This document shows positions 42,911 to 51,346 of a DNA stretch of 64,000 bases, piece after piece. The position numbers and the translations under genes are program-made. Source of the DNA: Terrabacter terrigena (GTDB lineage: Bacteria > Actinomycetota > Actinomycetes > Actinomycetales > Dermatophilaceae); assembly GCF_042676085.1 (NCBI RefSeq), contig NZ_JBHTKH010000013.1, forward strand, positions 30,632 to 94,631, in the 5' to 3' direction. The notes under the pieces are model-generated. The model searched no databases. It was not told the DNA's origin and was given only the letters and a program-made list of their open reading frames with translations. The stretch's first letter is position 1; each line of letters starts with the position of its first letter.

Positions 42911-43912
42911 ATGACCACCCCCCGTGAGGTCCAGCTCGTCAGCCGCCCCGTCGGCTGGCCGATACCGGACGACTTCGCCCTCGTCGAGAGTGCGGGCGCA
43001 GAGCTCGCCGACGGCCAGGTCCGCGTCCGCAACGAGGTCATGTCGGTCGACCCGTACATGCGTGGCCGAATGAGCGACGCCAAGTCCTACGCCGAGCCGT
43101 ACGCGCTCGGCGAGGCGATGCACGGCGGTGCCGTTGGCGTCGTCACCGAGTCGCGCGCCGACGGTGTCGCCGTCGGCGACCACGTGCTCCACGGGCTCGG
43201 CTGGCGCGAGGAGGCCGTCCTGGACGGCACCTCCGTCCGCGTCGTCGACACGTCGGTGGCACCGGCGTCGGCGTACCTCGGCGTGCTCGGCATGACCGGC
43301 CTGACGGCATACGCGGGGCTCACGCGCATCGCCAGGATCAAGGAGGGCGACGTCGTCTTCGTCTCCGGAGCGGCCGGAGCCGTCGGCTCCGTCGTCGGCC
43401 AGGTCGCCAAGGCGCTCGGCGCCGGCCGGGTCATCGGCAGCGCGGGCTCGCAGGAGAAGGTCGACCACCTGCTGGACGACCTCGGCTTCGACGCCGCGTT
43501 CAACTACAAGGACGGCAAGGTCTCCACCCTCCTGCGCGAGGCCGCCCCCGACGGCATCGACGTCTACTTCGACAACGTCGGCGGCGAGCACCTCGAGGCC
43601 GCCATCGGATCGCTGCGCCTCGGCGGCCGCATCGCGATCTGCGGCGCGATCTCCGTCTACAACGACACCGCGCCGGCGCCGGGCCCTCGCAACCTCGCCC
43701 GGCTCATCCAGACGCGCGGCACGATCACCGGCTTCCTCGTGGGCGACCACTGGGACCTCGGCGGCGAGTACGCGAAGCGTGCGGCCGGCTGGATCGCCGA
43801 CGGCACGCTGACCTCCCGCGAGACCTTCGCCGACGGCATCGACCACGCCGTCGACGCGTTCCTCGGGGTCCTGCGCGGCGAGAACACTGGCAAGATGGTC
43901 GTCCGCCTCTGA
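42911..43912 (+). CDS. NADP-dependent MDR-family oxidoreductase
   Basis: The 333-residue medium-chain dehydrogenase/reductase without zinc ligands resembles the prostaglandin/leukotriene reductase or YncB-CurA branch. It has VMSVDPYMRGRM near the N-terminus, the NAD(P) loop VFVSGAAGAVGSVVGQVAKALGA and VDVYFDNVGGEHLEAA-type sequence. AAGGAGA precedes ATG 42911. It lies 57 bases after ohr and may be co-transcribed, consistent with detoxification of reactive carbonyls or enones. The substrate is not predictable. Confidence 0.88.
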   Translation: MTTPREVQLVSRPVGWPIPDDFALVESAGAELADGQVRVRNEVMSVDPYMRGRMSDAKSYAEPYALGEAMHGGAVGVVTESRADGVAVGDHVLHGLGWREEAVLDGTSVRVVDTSVAPASAYLGVLGMTGLTAYAGLTRIARIKEGDVVFVSGAAGAVGSVVGQVAKALGAGRVIGSAGSQEKVDHLLDDLGFDAAFNYKDGKVSTLLREAAPDGIDVYFDNVGGEHLEAAIGSLRLGGRIAICGAISVYNDTAPAPGPRNLARLIQTRGTITGFLVGDHWDLGGEYAKRAAGWIADGTLTSRETFADGIDHAVDAFLGVLRGENTGKMVVRL

Positions 43913-43962
43913 GCCTCCGGCGCACCCCCGCGCTCCACACGCACCACCACACTCACCATCGT

Positions 43963-43996
43963 CGAAGCGATCCGTCCGCCCGGACGGATCGCTTCG
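43963..43996. terminator. Perfect 16-bp hairpin, bidirectional terminator
   Basis: CGAAGCGATCCGTCCG (43963-43978) pairs exactly with 43981-43996, leaving CC at the tip. It lies between convergent genes and can serve both. Confidence 0.85.
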
Positions 43997-44020
43997 CCGA
44001 CGAGAGGCGCTCGACCTCGT

Positions 44021-46087
44021 TCAGGCCTTGAGGAGGTCGCGCACCTTGTCGGCCGGGAGCAGGTCGTGGCGCACCGGCTCGCGCACGAAGGAGCCCGTGC
44101 CGTGCGACACCGAGCGCAGGTCGATCGGGTAGCGCGACAGCTCCGACTGCGGCACCTCCGCGTGCACGACCGTCCAGCCGCCCTCGGGGCCCATCTCGTC
44201 GGCCGGCTCGGTGCCGAGGACCTGGCCGCGGCGGCCGCGCAGGTCGGACATCACCGCGCCGAGGTACTCGTCGGCGATCGTGATGTCGACCCGGTCGATC
44301 GGTTCGAGCAGCGCCATCGTCGACTCGTTGGCCGCCTCCTTGAGCGCGAGGGCCGCTGCGGTCTGGAACGCGACGTCCGAGGAGTCGACGGAGTGGGCCT
44401 TGCCGTCGGTCAGCGTGACCCGCACGTCGACGACGGGATGGCCGGTGAGCAGGCCCTTCTCGAGCTGCAGCCGGGCGCCCTTCTCCACCGACGGGATGAA
44501 CTGACGCGGCACGGCGCCGCCGACCACCTTGTCCACGAACTCGAAGCCGGCCCCTCGGGGGAGCGGCTCGATCTCGATCGAGCACACGGCGTACTGCCCG
44601 TGCCCGCCCGACTGCTTCACGTGCCGCCCCTGCACGCTGCACTTGCGCACGAAGGTCTCGCGCAGCGCCGTTCGGTAGGGCTCCGCGGTCACGGTGACGC
44701 CGTAGCGGTCGGAGAGCTGCGCGATGAGGTCGTCGACGTGCGCCTGGCCCATCGTCCAGAGCACGACCTGCTCCGTCTCGGCCGAGTGGTCAAGGCGCAC
44801 GGTGACGTCCTCGGCGACGATGCGCTGGAGGGCACCGGCCAGCTTGTCCTCGTCGGACTTCGTCGCCGCGCGGATCGCCACGGGCAGCTGCGGCTCGGGC
44901 AGGAGCCAGGGCGCCACGACGGCGGGACGCTCGGGGGACGAGAGCGTGTCCGACGTCTCGGCCCGGGTCAGCTTGGACACGAGCGCCAGGTCGCCCGCGA
45001 TGGCGGTGCCCCTGGGCCGGTGGCCGTCGACGAAGGGTGACGCGAGGGGCCCGACGCGCTCGTCGTCGTCGTGCGCGGGGTGGCCCGCGACGTCGTGGCC
45101 GACGAAGTCGCCGAGGTGGCCGGAGACGTGCACCGTCTCGTCGACCCGGAGGGTGCCGGAGAAGACGCGCACCAGCGAGAGACGCCCGACGTACGGGTCG
45201 GTGGTCGTGCGCACCACCTCGGCCACGAGCGGCTGGTCCGGGTCGCAGGCGACCCCGCTGATGGTGCCGCCCGCGGGGCTGGTCACCGTCGGGAGGGGGT
45301 GGACGGTCGGGTCGGGGAAGGCACGCTCGACCATGCCGAGCAGCTCCTCGATGCCCGCCCCGGTCAGCGGCGCCACCGGGACGATGGGGAAGAAGGTGCC
45401 CTGGGCGATGGCGGCGCGCAGGTCGGTGAGCAGCGACTCGGTGTCGATGGTCTCGCCCTCGAGGTAGCGGTCGAGCAGGGTCGCGTCCTCGGACTCCTCG
45501 ATGACCGACTCGATGAGGGCCGACCGGGCGTCCTCGTGCTCCTCGGACGTCTCGCCCGTGAGCAGGCCCACGACGCCGGTGACCTCGCCGTCCGAGAGGG
45601 TGGGCCAGTGCGTGGCGCGCGCGTCGCCGAAGGTGCGCCGGCACATCTCCACGGTCGCCGCGAAGTCGGCGCGGGGCTGGTCGAGGTGGGTGACGACGAC
45701 CGCCCTGGGCATGCCGACGGCCGCGCACTCGCGCCAGAGCAGCGAGACGGGCCGGTCGACGTCGTCGGCGCCCGAGATGACGAACACGGCAGCGTCCGCG
45801 GCGCGCAGCCCTGCCCGCAGGTCGCCGACGAAGTCCGGGTAGCCGGGGGTGTCGAACAGGTTGAGGGTCACCGCACCCGACTCGAACGAGGCCGCGGTGA
45901 GGGTGGTGGTGCGCACGTGTTCGGTGGTGCCGGTGCGCTGGCCCGGTACTCGTGTCGCCACGAGGGCCTCGAAGAGTGCGGTCTTGCCGGCCCCGCCGGG
46001 TCCGACCAGCACGACGTTGCGGATGTCCTGCGGCGAGGCGGGGTTGGGGGCCGCAGGAAGGTCTGATCTGCCGGGCGTCTTTGCCAT
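44021..46087 (-). CDS. EF-G-like GTPase (FusA2-type)
   Basis: This 688-residue protein has the EF-G domain layout but is not the housekeeping factor. The P-loop is GPGGAGKT (residues 29-36) and the G3 motif is DTPG (79-82). The G4 position reads THLD (133-136) rather than NKxD, and the RGITI switch I motif is absent (EHVRTTTLTAA). The C-terminal EF-G domains IV and V are recognisable (GGHGQYAVCSIEIEP, LEPIDRVDITIADEYLGAVMSDL, RRGQVLG). Actinobacteria commonly carry such a second EF-G, whose role is unclear. AAAGGTGGGG lies before ATG 46087. It is transcribed alone, divergent from the MFS gene. Confidence 0.9.
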   Translation of the reverse strand: MAKTPGRSDLPAAPNPASPQDIRNVVLVGPGGAGKTALFEALVATRVPGQRTGTTEHVRTTTLTAASFESGAVTLNLFDTPGYPDFVGDLRAGLRAADAAVFVISGADDVDRPVSLLWRECAAVGMPRAVVVTHLDQPRADFAATVEMCRRTFGDARATHWPTLSDGEVTGVVGLLTGETSEEHEDARSALIESVIEESEDATLLDRYLEGETIDTESLLTDLRAAIAQGTFFPIVPVAPLTGAGIEELLGMVERAFPDPTVHPLPTVTSPAGGTISGVACDPDQPLVAEVVRTTTDPYVGRLSLVRVFSGTLRVDETVHVSGHLGDFVGHDVAGHPAHDDDERVGPLASPFVDGHRPRGTAIAGDLALVSKLTRAETSDTLSSPERPAVVAPWLLPEPQLPVAIRAATKSDEDKLAGALQRIVAEDVTVRLDHSAETEQVVLWTMGQAHVDDLIAQLSDRYGVTVTAEPYRTALRETFVRKCSVQGRHVKQSGGHGQYAVCSIEIEPLPRGAGFEFVDKVVGGAVPRQFIPSVEKGARLQLEKGLLTGHPVVDVRVTLTDGKAHSVDSSDVAFQTAAALALKEAANESTMALLEPIDRVDITIADEYLGAVMSDLRGRRGQVLGTEPADEMGPEGGWTVVHAEVPQSELSRYPIDLRSVSHGTGSFVREPVRHDLLPADKVRDLLKA

Positions 46088-46218
46088 GACCCCACCTTTC
46101 CGCTGTCGCCCACCCGTTACAAGACGTCGGGCGTATGCCGTGTGGCTCGCTTCCGCGCGGTGGCCGCGAGCGCGAAACCCGCGTGCGTCCTGTCGGCGCG
46201 AGGTGACAGGCTGGCGCC

Positions 46219-47544
46219 ATGGATCTCGGGGCGTACCGGCCGGTGCTGGCCAACCGCGACACGCGCGGTGCGCTGCTGCTGGGCTTCTTCATCCGGGTCC
46301 CGATGTGGGCCGGCGCGGTCATCCTGACGCTCCACGTGGTGTCCTCGCTCGGTCGCAGCTACGGCGAGGCCGGGCTCGTCACCGCTGCCTCGACCGTCGC
46401 CGTCGCGATCTCGGGGCCTTGGCGTGGACGGCTGCTCGACCGCATCGGGCTGCGGCGCACGGTCGGTCCCTCGTTGCTGGTCCAGGTGGTCTGCTGGTCC
46501 ATCGCGCCCTGGGTCGACTACGCGTCCCTCATCGGCTTCGCGGCGCTCGCGGGCCTCTTCGTCGTGCCGACGTTCTCGATCCTGCGGCAGGTCATCATCC
46601 GGTCGGTCCCCGCCGAGCAGCGGCGCACCGCCCTCTCGCTCGACTCGTCGGCGACCGAGCTGTCGTTCATGGCCGGGCCCGCCATCGGCGTCTGGCTCGC
46701 CACCGCCTACGACACCGGCTGGGCGCTGCTCGTGTGCGAGCTCACCTCGGTCGCAGCCGGGTTCGTGCTCTGGGTCGTCAACCCGCCACTCACGTCCGAG
46801 ACCTCGACGCCGGCCACCGACGAGCAGGGGGAGGCCGCCCGCGCCGACGCGATCGCGACCGCCGAGACGGGCACCGGCGCATCCGAGGGCACCGCGTCCT
46901 CGGGCGCGCCGCGCGCTGTCCGCGGCTTCATCACCGTGCCCGTGGCCGCCGTCTACCTGGCCGCCGCCTGCTCGACCCTCGTGCTCAGCGGCACCGACGT
47001 CTCGATCGTCGCGGCCCTGCGCACGTTCGACGCCACGCAGTCGATCGGCTGGGTTCTCGCCCTCTGGGGCGCCGGCTCGCTGGTCGGCGGCCTCGTCTAC
47101 GGCGCGTGGCACCGGTCCTTCTCCGTGTTCTGGCTGCTCGGCGGGCTGGCGGCGCTGACTCTCCCCGTGGCGCTCGCCGTCGGGGTGCCGACCTTCGCCG
47201 TGCTCGTCACACTCTCGGGCCTGCTCTGCGCGCCGACCATCACTGCCACGGTCGAGCAGCTGAGCCGACTCGTCCCCGAGCGCTTCCGGGGCGAGATGAT
47301 GGGCTGGCACGGCTCCGCGATGACGGCCGGGTCGGCGTTCGGTGCTCCGCTCGCCGGCTTCGCCATCGACCACGGTGGGTGGCAGTGGGGCTTCGTCGTC
47401 GTCTCGGTGCTCGGCGTGCTCGTCGCGGCCGCCGGGCTGGTGGCAGCTCGCCGGTTCCGCGGCGAGCCCACCGCCGCGGACGAAGCAAAGGGCCCCGGCG
47501 CCGATTCGGAGCGTGGCGTCCCGGCTGCTAGCATGGAGCACTGA
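46219..47544 (+). CDS. MFS transporter
   Basis: The 441-residue protein has twelve predicted membrane spans in two halves separated by a central hydrophilic loop (about residues 195-235) rich in Ala, Glu and Thr. The first-half loop motif GRLLDRIGLRRT between spans 2 and 3 is the MFS signature. The substrate is unknown; the sequence resembles drug or metabolite exporters only in general. ATG 46219 is divergent from the EF-G-like gene with a 131-base gap. The C-terminus contains a TAGCAT that could serve as the infC promoter. Confidence 0.85.
   Translation: MDLGAYRPVLANRDTRGALLLGFFIRVPMWAGAVILTLHVVSSLGRSYGEAGLVTAASTVAVAISGPWRGRLLDRIGLRRTVGPSLLVQVVCWSIAPWVDYASLIGFAALAGLFVVPTFSILRQVIIRSVPAEQRRTALSLDSSATELSFMAGPAIGVWLATAYDTGWALLVCELTSVAAGFVLWVVNPPLTSETSTPATDEQGEAARADAIATAETGTGASEGTASSGAPRAVRGFITVPVAAVYLAAACSTLVLSGTDVSIVAALRTFDATQSIGWVLALWGAGSLVGGLVYGAWHRSFSVFWLLGGLAALTLPVALAVGVPTFAVLVTLSGLLCAPTITATVEQLSRLVPERFRGEMMGWHGSAMTAGSAFGAPLAGFAIDHGGWQWGFVVVSVLGVLVAAAGLVAARRFRGEPTAADEAKGPGADSERGVPAASMEH
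47529..47534 (+). promoter_or_regulatory. Possible -10 of the infC operon
   Basis: TAGCAT lies in the last codons of the MFS gene. If used, it gives a leader of about 285 bases before infC. No convincing -35 is seen. Confidence 0.25.
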
Positions 47545-47550
47545 CCAGCC

Positions 47551-47585
47551 GTCACCCTCCTTCCGCTCCGGCGGACCGGGGTGAC
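47551..47585 (+). other. Hairpin after the MFS gene / start of the infC leader
   Basis: GTCACCC (47551-47557) pairs with GGGTGAC (47579-47585); inside, TCCGC (47562-47566) pairs with GCGGA (47571-47575) around TCCG. It may terminate the MFS transcript or be the first leader stem. Confidence 0.5.
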
Positions 47586-47672
47586 GACGTGCAAGAGAAG
47601 CTCGCTTCCACCCGCGTCGACCTCACGGTTGCCGGGTCAAGGTCTGCTCGACATCCGGGCCGCTGCTGCGGT

Positions 47673-47718
47673 GCGTATGCCGAGCCGTGTGACGCGACGG
47701 CGACCGTCCGGCATACGC
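47673..47718 (+). ncRNA. Structured leader element upstream of infC
   Basis: GCGTATGCC (47673-47681) pairs exactly with GGCATACGC (47710-47718), extended by one inner G-C pair. Within it, GCCGT (47684-47688) pairs with ACGGC (47697-47701). The two-tier stem ends eight bases before the terminator hairpin, so it is a candidate regulatory leader for the r-protein operon. Confidence 0.5.
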
Positions 47719-47725
47719 GACCCTT

Positions 47726-47759
47726 GGGCTCCTCGTGCACACACGGGGAGCCCTTTTCT
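47726..47759 (+). terminator. Intrinsic terminator (attenuator) in front of infC
   Basis: GGGCTCCTCGT (47726-47736) pairs with ACGGGGAGCCC (47743-47753) with one G-T pair; loop GCACAC. It is followed by TTTTCT, the only clear T-tract terminator in the window. It lies within a gene-free leader of 282 bases and upstream of the infC start, so its role is most likely attenuation. Confidence 0.65.
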
Positions 47760-47826
47760 CGTTGTGGTCGCAGCAGGACAGCAGTACCCGTCTGGTCACC
47801 CCATTTCTCGAACTTAGGAGCACCAC

Positions 47827-48501
47827 ATCAGCGAGCCTCGCATCAACGAGCGCATCCGGGTCCCGGAAGTGCGCTTGGTTGGCCCCAACGGCGAGCAGGT
47901 CGGCATCGTCCGCGTCGAGGACGCGCTGCGTCTGGCCGAGGAGGCGAACCTCGACCTCGTCGAGGTGGCCCCCATGGCCAAGCCGCCGGTCGCCAAGCTC
48001 ATGGACTTCGGCAAGTTCAAGTACGAAGCCGCCATGAAGGCACGGGAAGCGCGCAAGAACCAGGTCAACACCGTCATCAAGGAGATCAAGCTCCGACCGA
48101 AGATCGACCCGCACGACTACGGCACCAAGAAGGGCCACGTCGAGCGGTTCCTCAAGGCCGGCGACAAGGTCAAGGTGACGATCATGTTCCGCGGTCGCGA
48201 GCAGTCGCGACCCGAGCTCGGCCGCCGCCTGCTCGAGCGTCTCGCCGAGGACATCGCCGAGCTCGGCTTCGTCGAGTCGGCGCCGAAGCAGGACGGCCGC
48301 AACATGATCATGGTGATCGGCCCGACCAGGAAGAAGGCGGAGGCCAAGGCCGAGCAGCGTCGCTCGCGCGAGGCTCGCCCGGTGGCGGGCGAGCAGCCCG
48401 AGGGCGTGCAGCCCGAGGGCGTGCAGCCCGAAGGCGCCCAGGCCGACGCCCCGCAGACCGACGCCCCGCAGACCGACGAGGCCACCGCCGCCGCCGAGTG
48501 A
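47827..48501 (+). CDS. infC: Translation initiation factor IF-3, ATC start codon
   Basis: IF-3 binds the 30S subunit and checks start-codon pairing. The conserved N-terminus SEPRINERIRVPEVRLVGPNGEQVG begins at an ATC codon at 47827, six bases after AGGAG (47816-47820); the first GTG in frame (47869) would remove 14 conserved residues and has no ribosome site. Unusual starts such as AUU or AUC let IF-3 repress its own translation in other bacteria. The protein has 224 residues, with a non-conserved 40-residue tail of PEGVQ and APQTD repeats. rpmI and rplT follow. Confidence 0.93.
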   Translation: MSEPRINERIRVPEVRLVGPNGEQVGIVRVEDALRLAEEANLDLVEVAPMAKPPVAKLMDFGKFKYEAAMKAREARKNQVNTVIKEIKLRPKIDPHDYGTKKGHVERFLKAGDKVKVTIMFRGREQSRPELGRRLLERLAEDIAELGFVESAPKQDGRNMIMVIGPTRKKAEAKAEQRRSREARPVAGEQPEGVQPEGVQPEGAQADAPQTDAPQTDEATAAAE

Positions 48502-48594
48502 TCGGCGGTCGGTGATCCGCCGGAGGCGTGAGCCGCCGGCACGACAGACCACGTACGTCCACTGACGCACGCAACACGAAGGAGATCGGCCCCC

Positions 48595-48789
48595 ATGCCG
48601 AAGATGAAGACGCACAGCGGTGCGAAGAAGCGTTTCCGCCTCACCGGCACCGGCAAGGTCATGCGCGAGCAGGCCGGCGGTCGCCACCTGCTCGAGCACA
48701 AGTCGAGCAAGAAGATGCGTTCCATCGCGAACGACGTCGAGCTCGCCAAGCCGGACGCCAAGAAGGCCAAGAAGCTCCTCGGCAAGTGA
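48595..48789 (+). CDS. rpmI: 50S ribosomal protein L35
   Basis: L35 has 64 residues, full length, beginning PKMKTHSGAKKRFRLTGTGK. GAAGGAG precedes ATG 48595. A seven-bp hairpin (48488-48494 with 48499-48505) overlaps the infC stop in the 93-base gap upstream. Confidence 0.97.
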   Translation: MPKMKTHSGAKKRFRLTGTGKVMREQAGGRHLLEHKSSKKMRSIANDVELAKPDAKKAKKLLGK

Positions 48790-48884
48790 GCCGGGACCCC
48801 CACCCATCAGCATCTCGCTGAGCGCCGGGCCCCCGGTGAGCCAGCAGCACGAAGCACTGCACCAAGCAGAGAAGGAGTATTCAC

Positions 48885-49274
48885 GTGGCACGCGTGAAGC
48901 GGGCGGTCAACGCCCAGAAGAAGCGTCGCGTCGTTCTCGAGCGCGCCAGCGGTTACCGCGGCCAGCGGTCGCGTCTCTACCGCAAGGCCAAGGAGCAGGT
49001 CACCCACTCGCTGGGCTACGCCTACCGTGACCGCCGCGCCAAGAAGGGCGACTTCCGTCGCCTCTGGATCCAGCGCATCAACGCTGCGGCCCGCGCCAAC
49101 GGCATGACCTACAACCGGTTCATGCAGGGCCTCAAGGCCGCCGGCGTCGAGGTCGACCGCAAGATCCTCGCCGACCTCGCCGTCAACGACGCGCCCGCCT
49201 TCACCGCGCTCGTCGAGCTCTCCCGCGCGAACGTCCCGGCCCAGGCCGACGCCAAGGCCGGCGACGCCGCCTGA
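48885..49274 (+). CDS. rplT: 50S ribosomal protein L20
   Basis: L20 has 129 residues. It starts at GTG 48885 (VARVKRAVNAQKKRRVVLERA), preceded by GAAGGAG. L20 is an early assembly protein and, in several bacteria, represses its own operon through the leader; the structured infC leader here is compatible with that but is not shown to bind L20. A short Ala/Asp-rich C-terminal extension is present. Confidence 0.97.
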   Translation: MARVKRAVNAQKKRRVVLERASGYRGQRSRLYRKAKEQVTHSLGYAYRDRRAKKGDFRRLWIQRINAAARANGMTYNRFMQGLKAAGVEVDRKILADLAVNDAPAFTALVELSRANVPAQADAKAGDAA

Positions 49275-49330
49275 GCGACGTCCACCCGGACCGCCGAGAC
49301 ACCGCACACCACCGAACGCCGGGACACCCC

Positions 49331-50134
49331 GTGCTGACCAACACCCGATCCGATCGGGTCAAGGCCGTACGGGCACTGTCCCGGCGTTCGGTGCGTTCGC
49401 GCACGGGGGAGTTCCTCGCCGAGGGGCCGCAGGCGGTGCGTGAGGCGGTGGCCTTCCGTCCCGCGCACGTCCGCGACGTCTACGTCACGCCCGAGGCGGC
49501 CGAGCGGCACGCGGCCATCGTCGAGGCGGCCCGGGCAGCCGAGCTCTGGGTGCACGAGGTGAGCCCCGAGGTGCTCGCCGCCATGTGCGACACCGAGTCC
49601 CCGCAAGGCATCGCGGCCGTATGCCGTGTGGTCGACGTCCCGCTCGAGGAGGCTCTCGCGGGCCTGCCCGCCGACGCGCTCGTGTGCGTCCTCACCCACG
49701 TGCGTGACCCCGGCAACGCCGGCACGGTCATCCGGGGAGCCGACGCCGCCGGAGCCGATGCCGTCATCGTCAGTGACGCGAGCGTCGACATCTACAACAG
49801 CAAGGTCGTCCGCTCCACCGTCGGCTCCCTCTGGCACCTCCCGGTGAGCACGGGTTCGACGGTGCCCGAGATCCTCGACGCCCTACGGGCGCGCGGCATC
49901 ACGCTGCTCGCCGCCGACGGGGCCGGCACCACGCTGCTGCACGACGCCGACCTCGGTGGCCCGCACGCCTGGGTGATGGGCAACGAGGCATGGGGTCTGC
50001 CCCAGGAGGTCCGCGACGCCTGCGACGACGTCGTCCGCGTCCCGATCCACGGGCACGCCGAGTCCCTCAACCTCGCGATGGCCGCCACGGTCTGCCTCTA
50101 CGCGTCGGCCGAGGCACGCCGGACCCGCCGCTGA
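49331..50134 (+). CDS. TrmH/SpoU-family RNA 2'-O-methyltransferase
   Basis: This 267-residue protein has an N-terminal substrate-binding domain (FLAEGPQAVREAV) and a C-terminal SpoU knot domain with the three motifs: THVRDPGNAGTVIRGADAAGA, VMGNEAWGLP and IPIHGHAESLNLAMAATVCLY (here VRVPIHGHAESLN). It methylates a ribose in 23S rRNA or tRNA; the position is not deducible. GTG 49331 is 56 bases after rplT. Its place after rplT is conserved in actinobacteria. Confidence 0.92.
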   Translation: MLTNTRSDRVKAVRALSRRSVRSRTGEFLAEGPQAVREAVAFRPAHVRDVYVTPEAAERHAAIVEAARAAELWVHEVSPEVLAAMCDTESPQGIAAVCRVVDVPLEEALAGLPADALVCVLTHVRDPGNAGTVIRGADAAGADAVIVSDASVDIYNSKVVRSTVGSLWHLPVSTGSTVPEILDALRARGITLLAADGAGTTLLHDADLGGPHAWVMGNEAWGLPQEVRDACDDVVRVPIHGHAESLNLAMAATVCLYASAEARRTRR

Positions 50135-50158
50135 CCCCAACGCCAGTGCAGCCGTGGC

Positions 50159-50164
50159 TATCCT
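50159..50164 (+). promoter_or_regulatory. -10 element of a probably leaderless promoter (histidine kinase)
   Basis: TATCCT ends seven bases before ATG 50172. Confidence 0.5.
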
Positions 50165-50171
50165 CGGAGCC

Positions 50172-51299
50172 ATGACCTCCGCCGACGGGACCGGTTCCTA
50201 CCTTCCCGAGTCGGCGAGCTCCGTCGCACCGGTCGCGCAGATGGGAGAGATGCTCCCTGACGGCCTCGTCGTCGTCGGCGGTGACCGCCGCATCCGCTTC
50301 GCGAACTCCGAGGCGCTGCGCATCCTCGAGTGCGAGCGGGCCGACCTCGAAGGACGGCCACTCGACGAGGGCCTGCCGCTCACCGACAAGTACGGCCGCG
50401 ACTGGTGGGCGCACACCGACCCGTGGAACGGCCTCTCCAGCCGGCCCGGCCACCGCGAGAAGCTCCTCGTCGCCCCCAAGGGCCACGACGTCCTCGTCAC
50501 CGCCCGCTACATCCGCACCGATCCGGACGGCGTCGTGGCACGGGTCATGCTCGGCCTGCGCGACGCCGAGGCGCGCCAGCGCGCCGAGCGAGACCAGGCC
50601 ACCGTGCTGTCGACCGTCGCGCACGAGCTGCGGGCGCCGCTGACCTCGGTCACCGGGTTCACGAGCAGCCTGCTGCGGCGCTGGGAGCGCTTCACCGACG
50701 AGCAGAAGCGACTCATGATCGAGACCATCGAGGCAGACGCGACGCGCCTCACCCGGCTGATCACCGAGCTGCTCGACATCTCGCGCCTCGACTCCGACAA
50801 CCTCAACCTCCGCCGTGGCCCCGTCGACCTGCACGCGCTGCTGTCGAAGCACGTCGTGCGCTATGAGCTCGGTCGCTCGACAGGCACGGTGCGGCTGCAG
50901 CTGGGCACGCAGGCCACCGCCGAGGGCCTGCCCGAGATGTGGGCCGACACCGACCGGCTCGAGCAGATCTTCTTCAACCTCATCGAGAACGGCCTGCTCC
51001 ATGGCGACGGGCGCGTCACGGTGACCCTCGACCGTGGTGCCGAGCTGGGCGACTCGCCCGAGTCCGTCGTGGTCGAGGTCGACGACGAGGGTGACGGCAT
51101 ACCACCGGCCGACCGCGAGAAGATCTTCGGCCGCTTCTGGCACGGGCCGTCCAACGCGAGCACCGGCCTCGGGCTCTACGTCGTCCGGGGTCTCGTCGAG
51201 GCCCACGGCGGCACGGTGCACGTCTGCGACAGCGATGCCGGAGGCGCCCGCTTCGTGGTGCGCCTGCCCGCCGGGCTTCCCGAGGCCTTCGGCAGCTGA
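50172..51299 (+). CDS. Soluble PAS-domain sensor histidine kinase, no adjacent response regulator
   Basis: The 375-residue protein has no membrane span. Residues about 25-130 form a PAS domain (LPDGLVVVGGDRRIRFANSEALRILE). The HisKA dimerisation domain carries the H-box VAHELRAPLTSVTGF. The HATPase domain has N-box FFNLIENGLLHGDG, G1 VDDEGDGIP and G2 STGLGLYVVRGLVEAHGG, so it should be active. No response regulator is encoded nearby. ATG 50172 is chosen for the -10 element just upstream; the longer frame starts inside it. Its place between trmH and pheS is conserved in actinobacteria, but its signal and partner are unknown to me. Confidence 0.88.
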   Translation: MTSADGTGSYLPESASSVAPVAQMGEMLPDGLVVVGGDRRIRFANSEALRILECERADLEGRPLDEGLPLTDKYGRDWWAHTDPWNGLSSRPGHREKLLVAPKGHDVLVTARYIRTDPDGVVARVMLGLRDAEARQRAERDQATVLSTVAHELRAPLTSVTGFTSSLLRRWERFTDEQKRLMIETIEADATRLTRLITELLDISRLDSDNLNLRRGPVDLHALLSKHVVRYELGRSTGTVRLQLGTQATAEGLPEMWADTDRLEQIFFNLIENGLLHGDGRVTVTLDRGAELGDSPESVVVEVDDEGDGIPPADREKIFGRFWHGPSNASTGLGLYVVRGLVEAHGGTVHVCDSDAGGARFVVRLPAGLPEAFGS

Positions 51300-51340
51300 C
51301 CGCGGGCCGGGCGGCCGGCAGGGCCGTTCGCCACCGCCCC

Positions 51341-51346
51341 TAGACT
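51341..51346 (+). promoter_or_regulatory. -10 element of the pheST promoter
   Basis: TAGACT lies 49 bases before ATG 51396. Unlike the other TAGACT elements here, this one gives a normal leader. No T-box structure is seen. Confidence 0.5.

Noticed and set aside
40373..47544. Genomic island with mobile element
   Set aside because: No integrase, transposase, tRNA edge, direct repeats or composition change; only the gene order is unusual.
47589..48515. A long frame starting in the infC leader
   Set aside because: It reads through the leader stems and the terminator in a frame different from IF-3 and has no family features.
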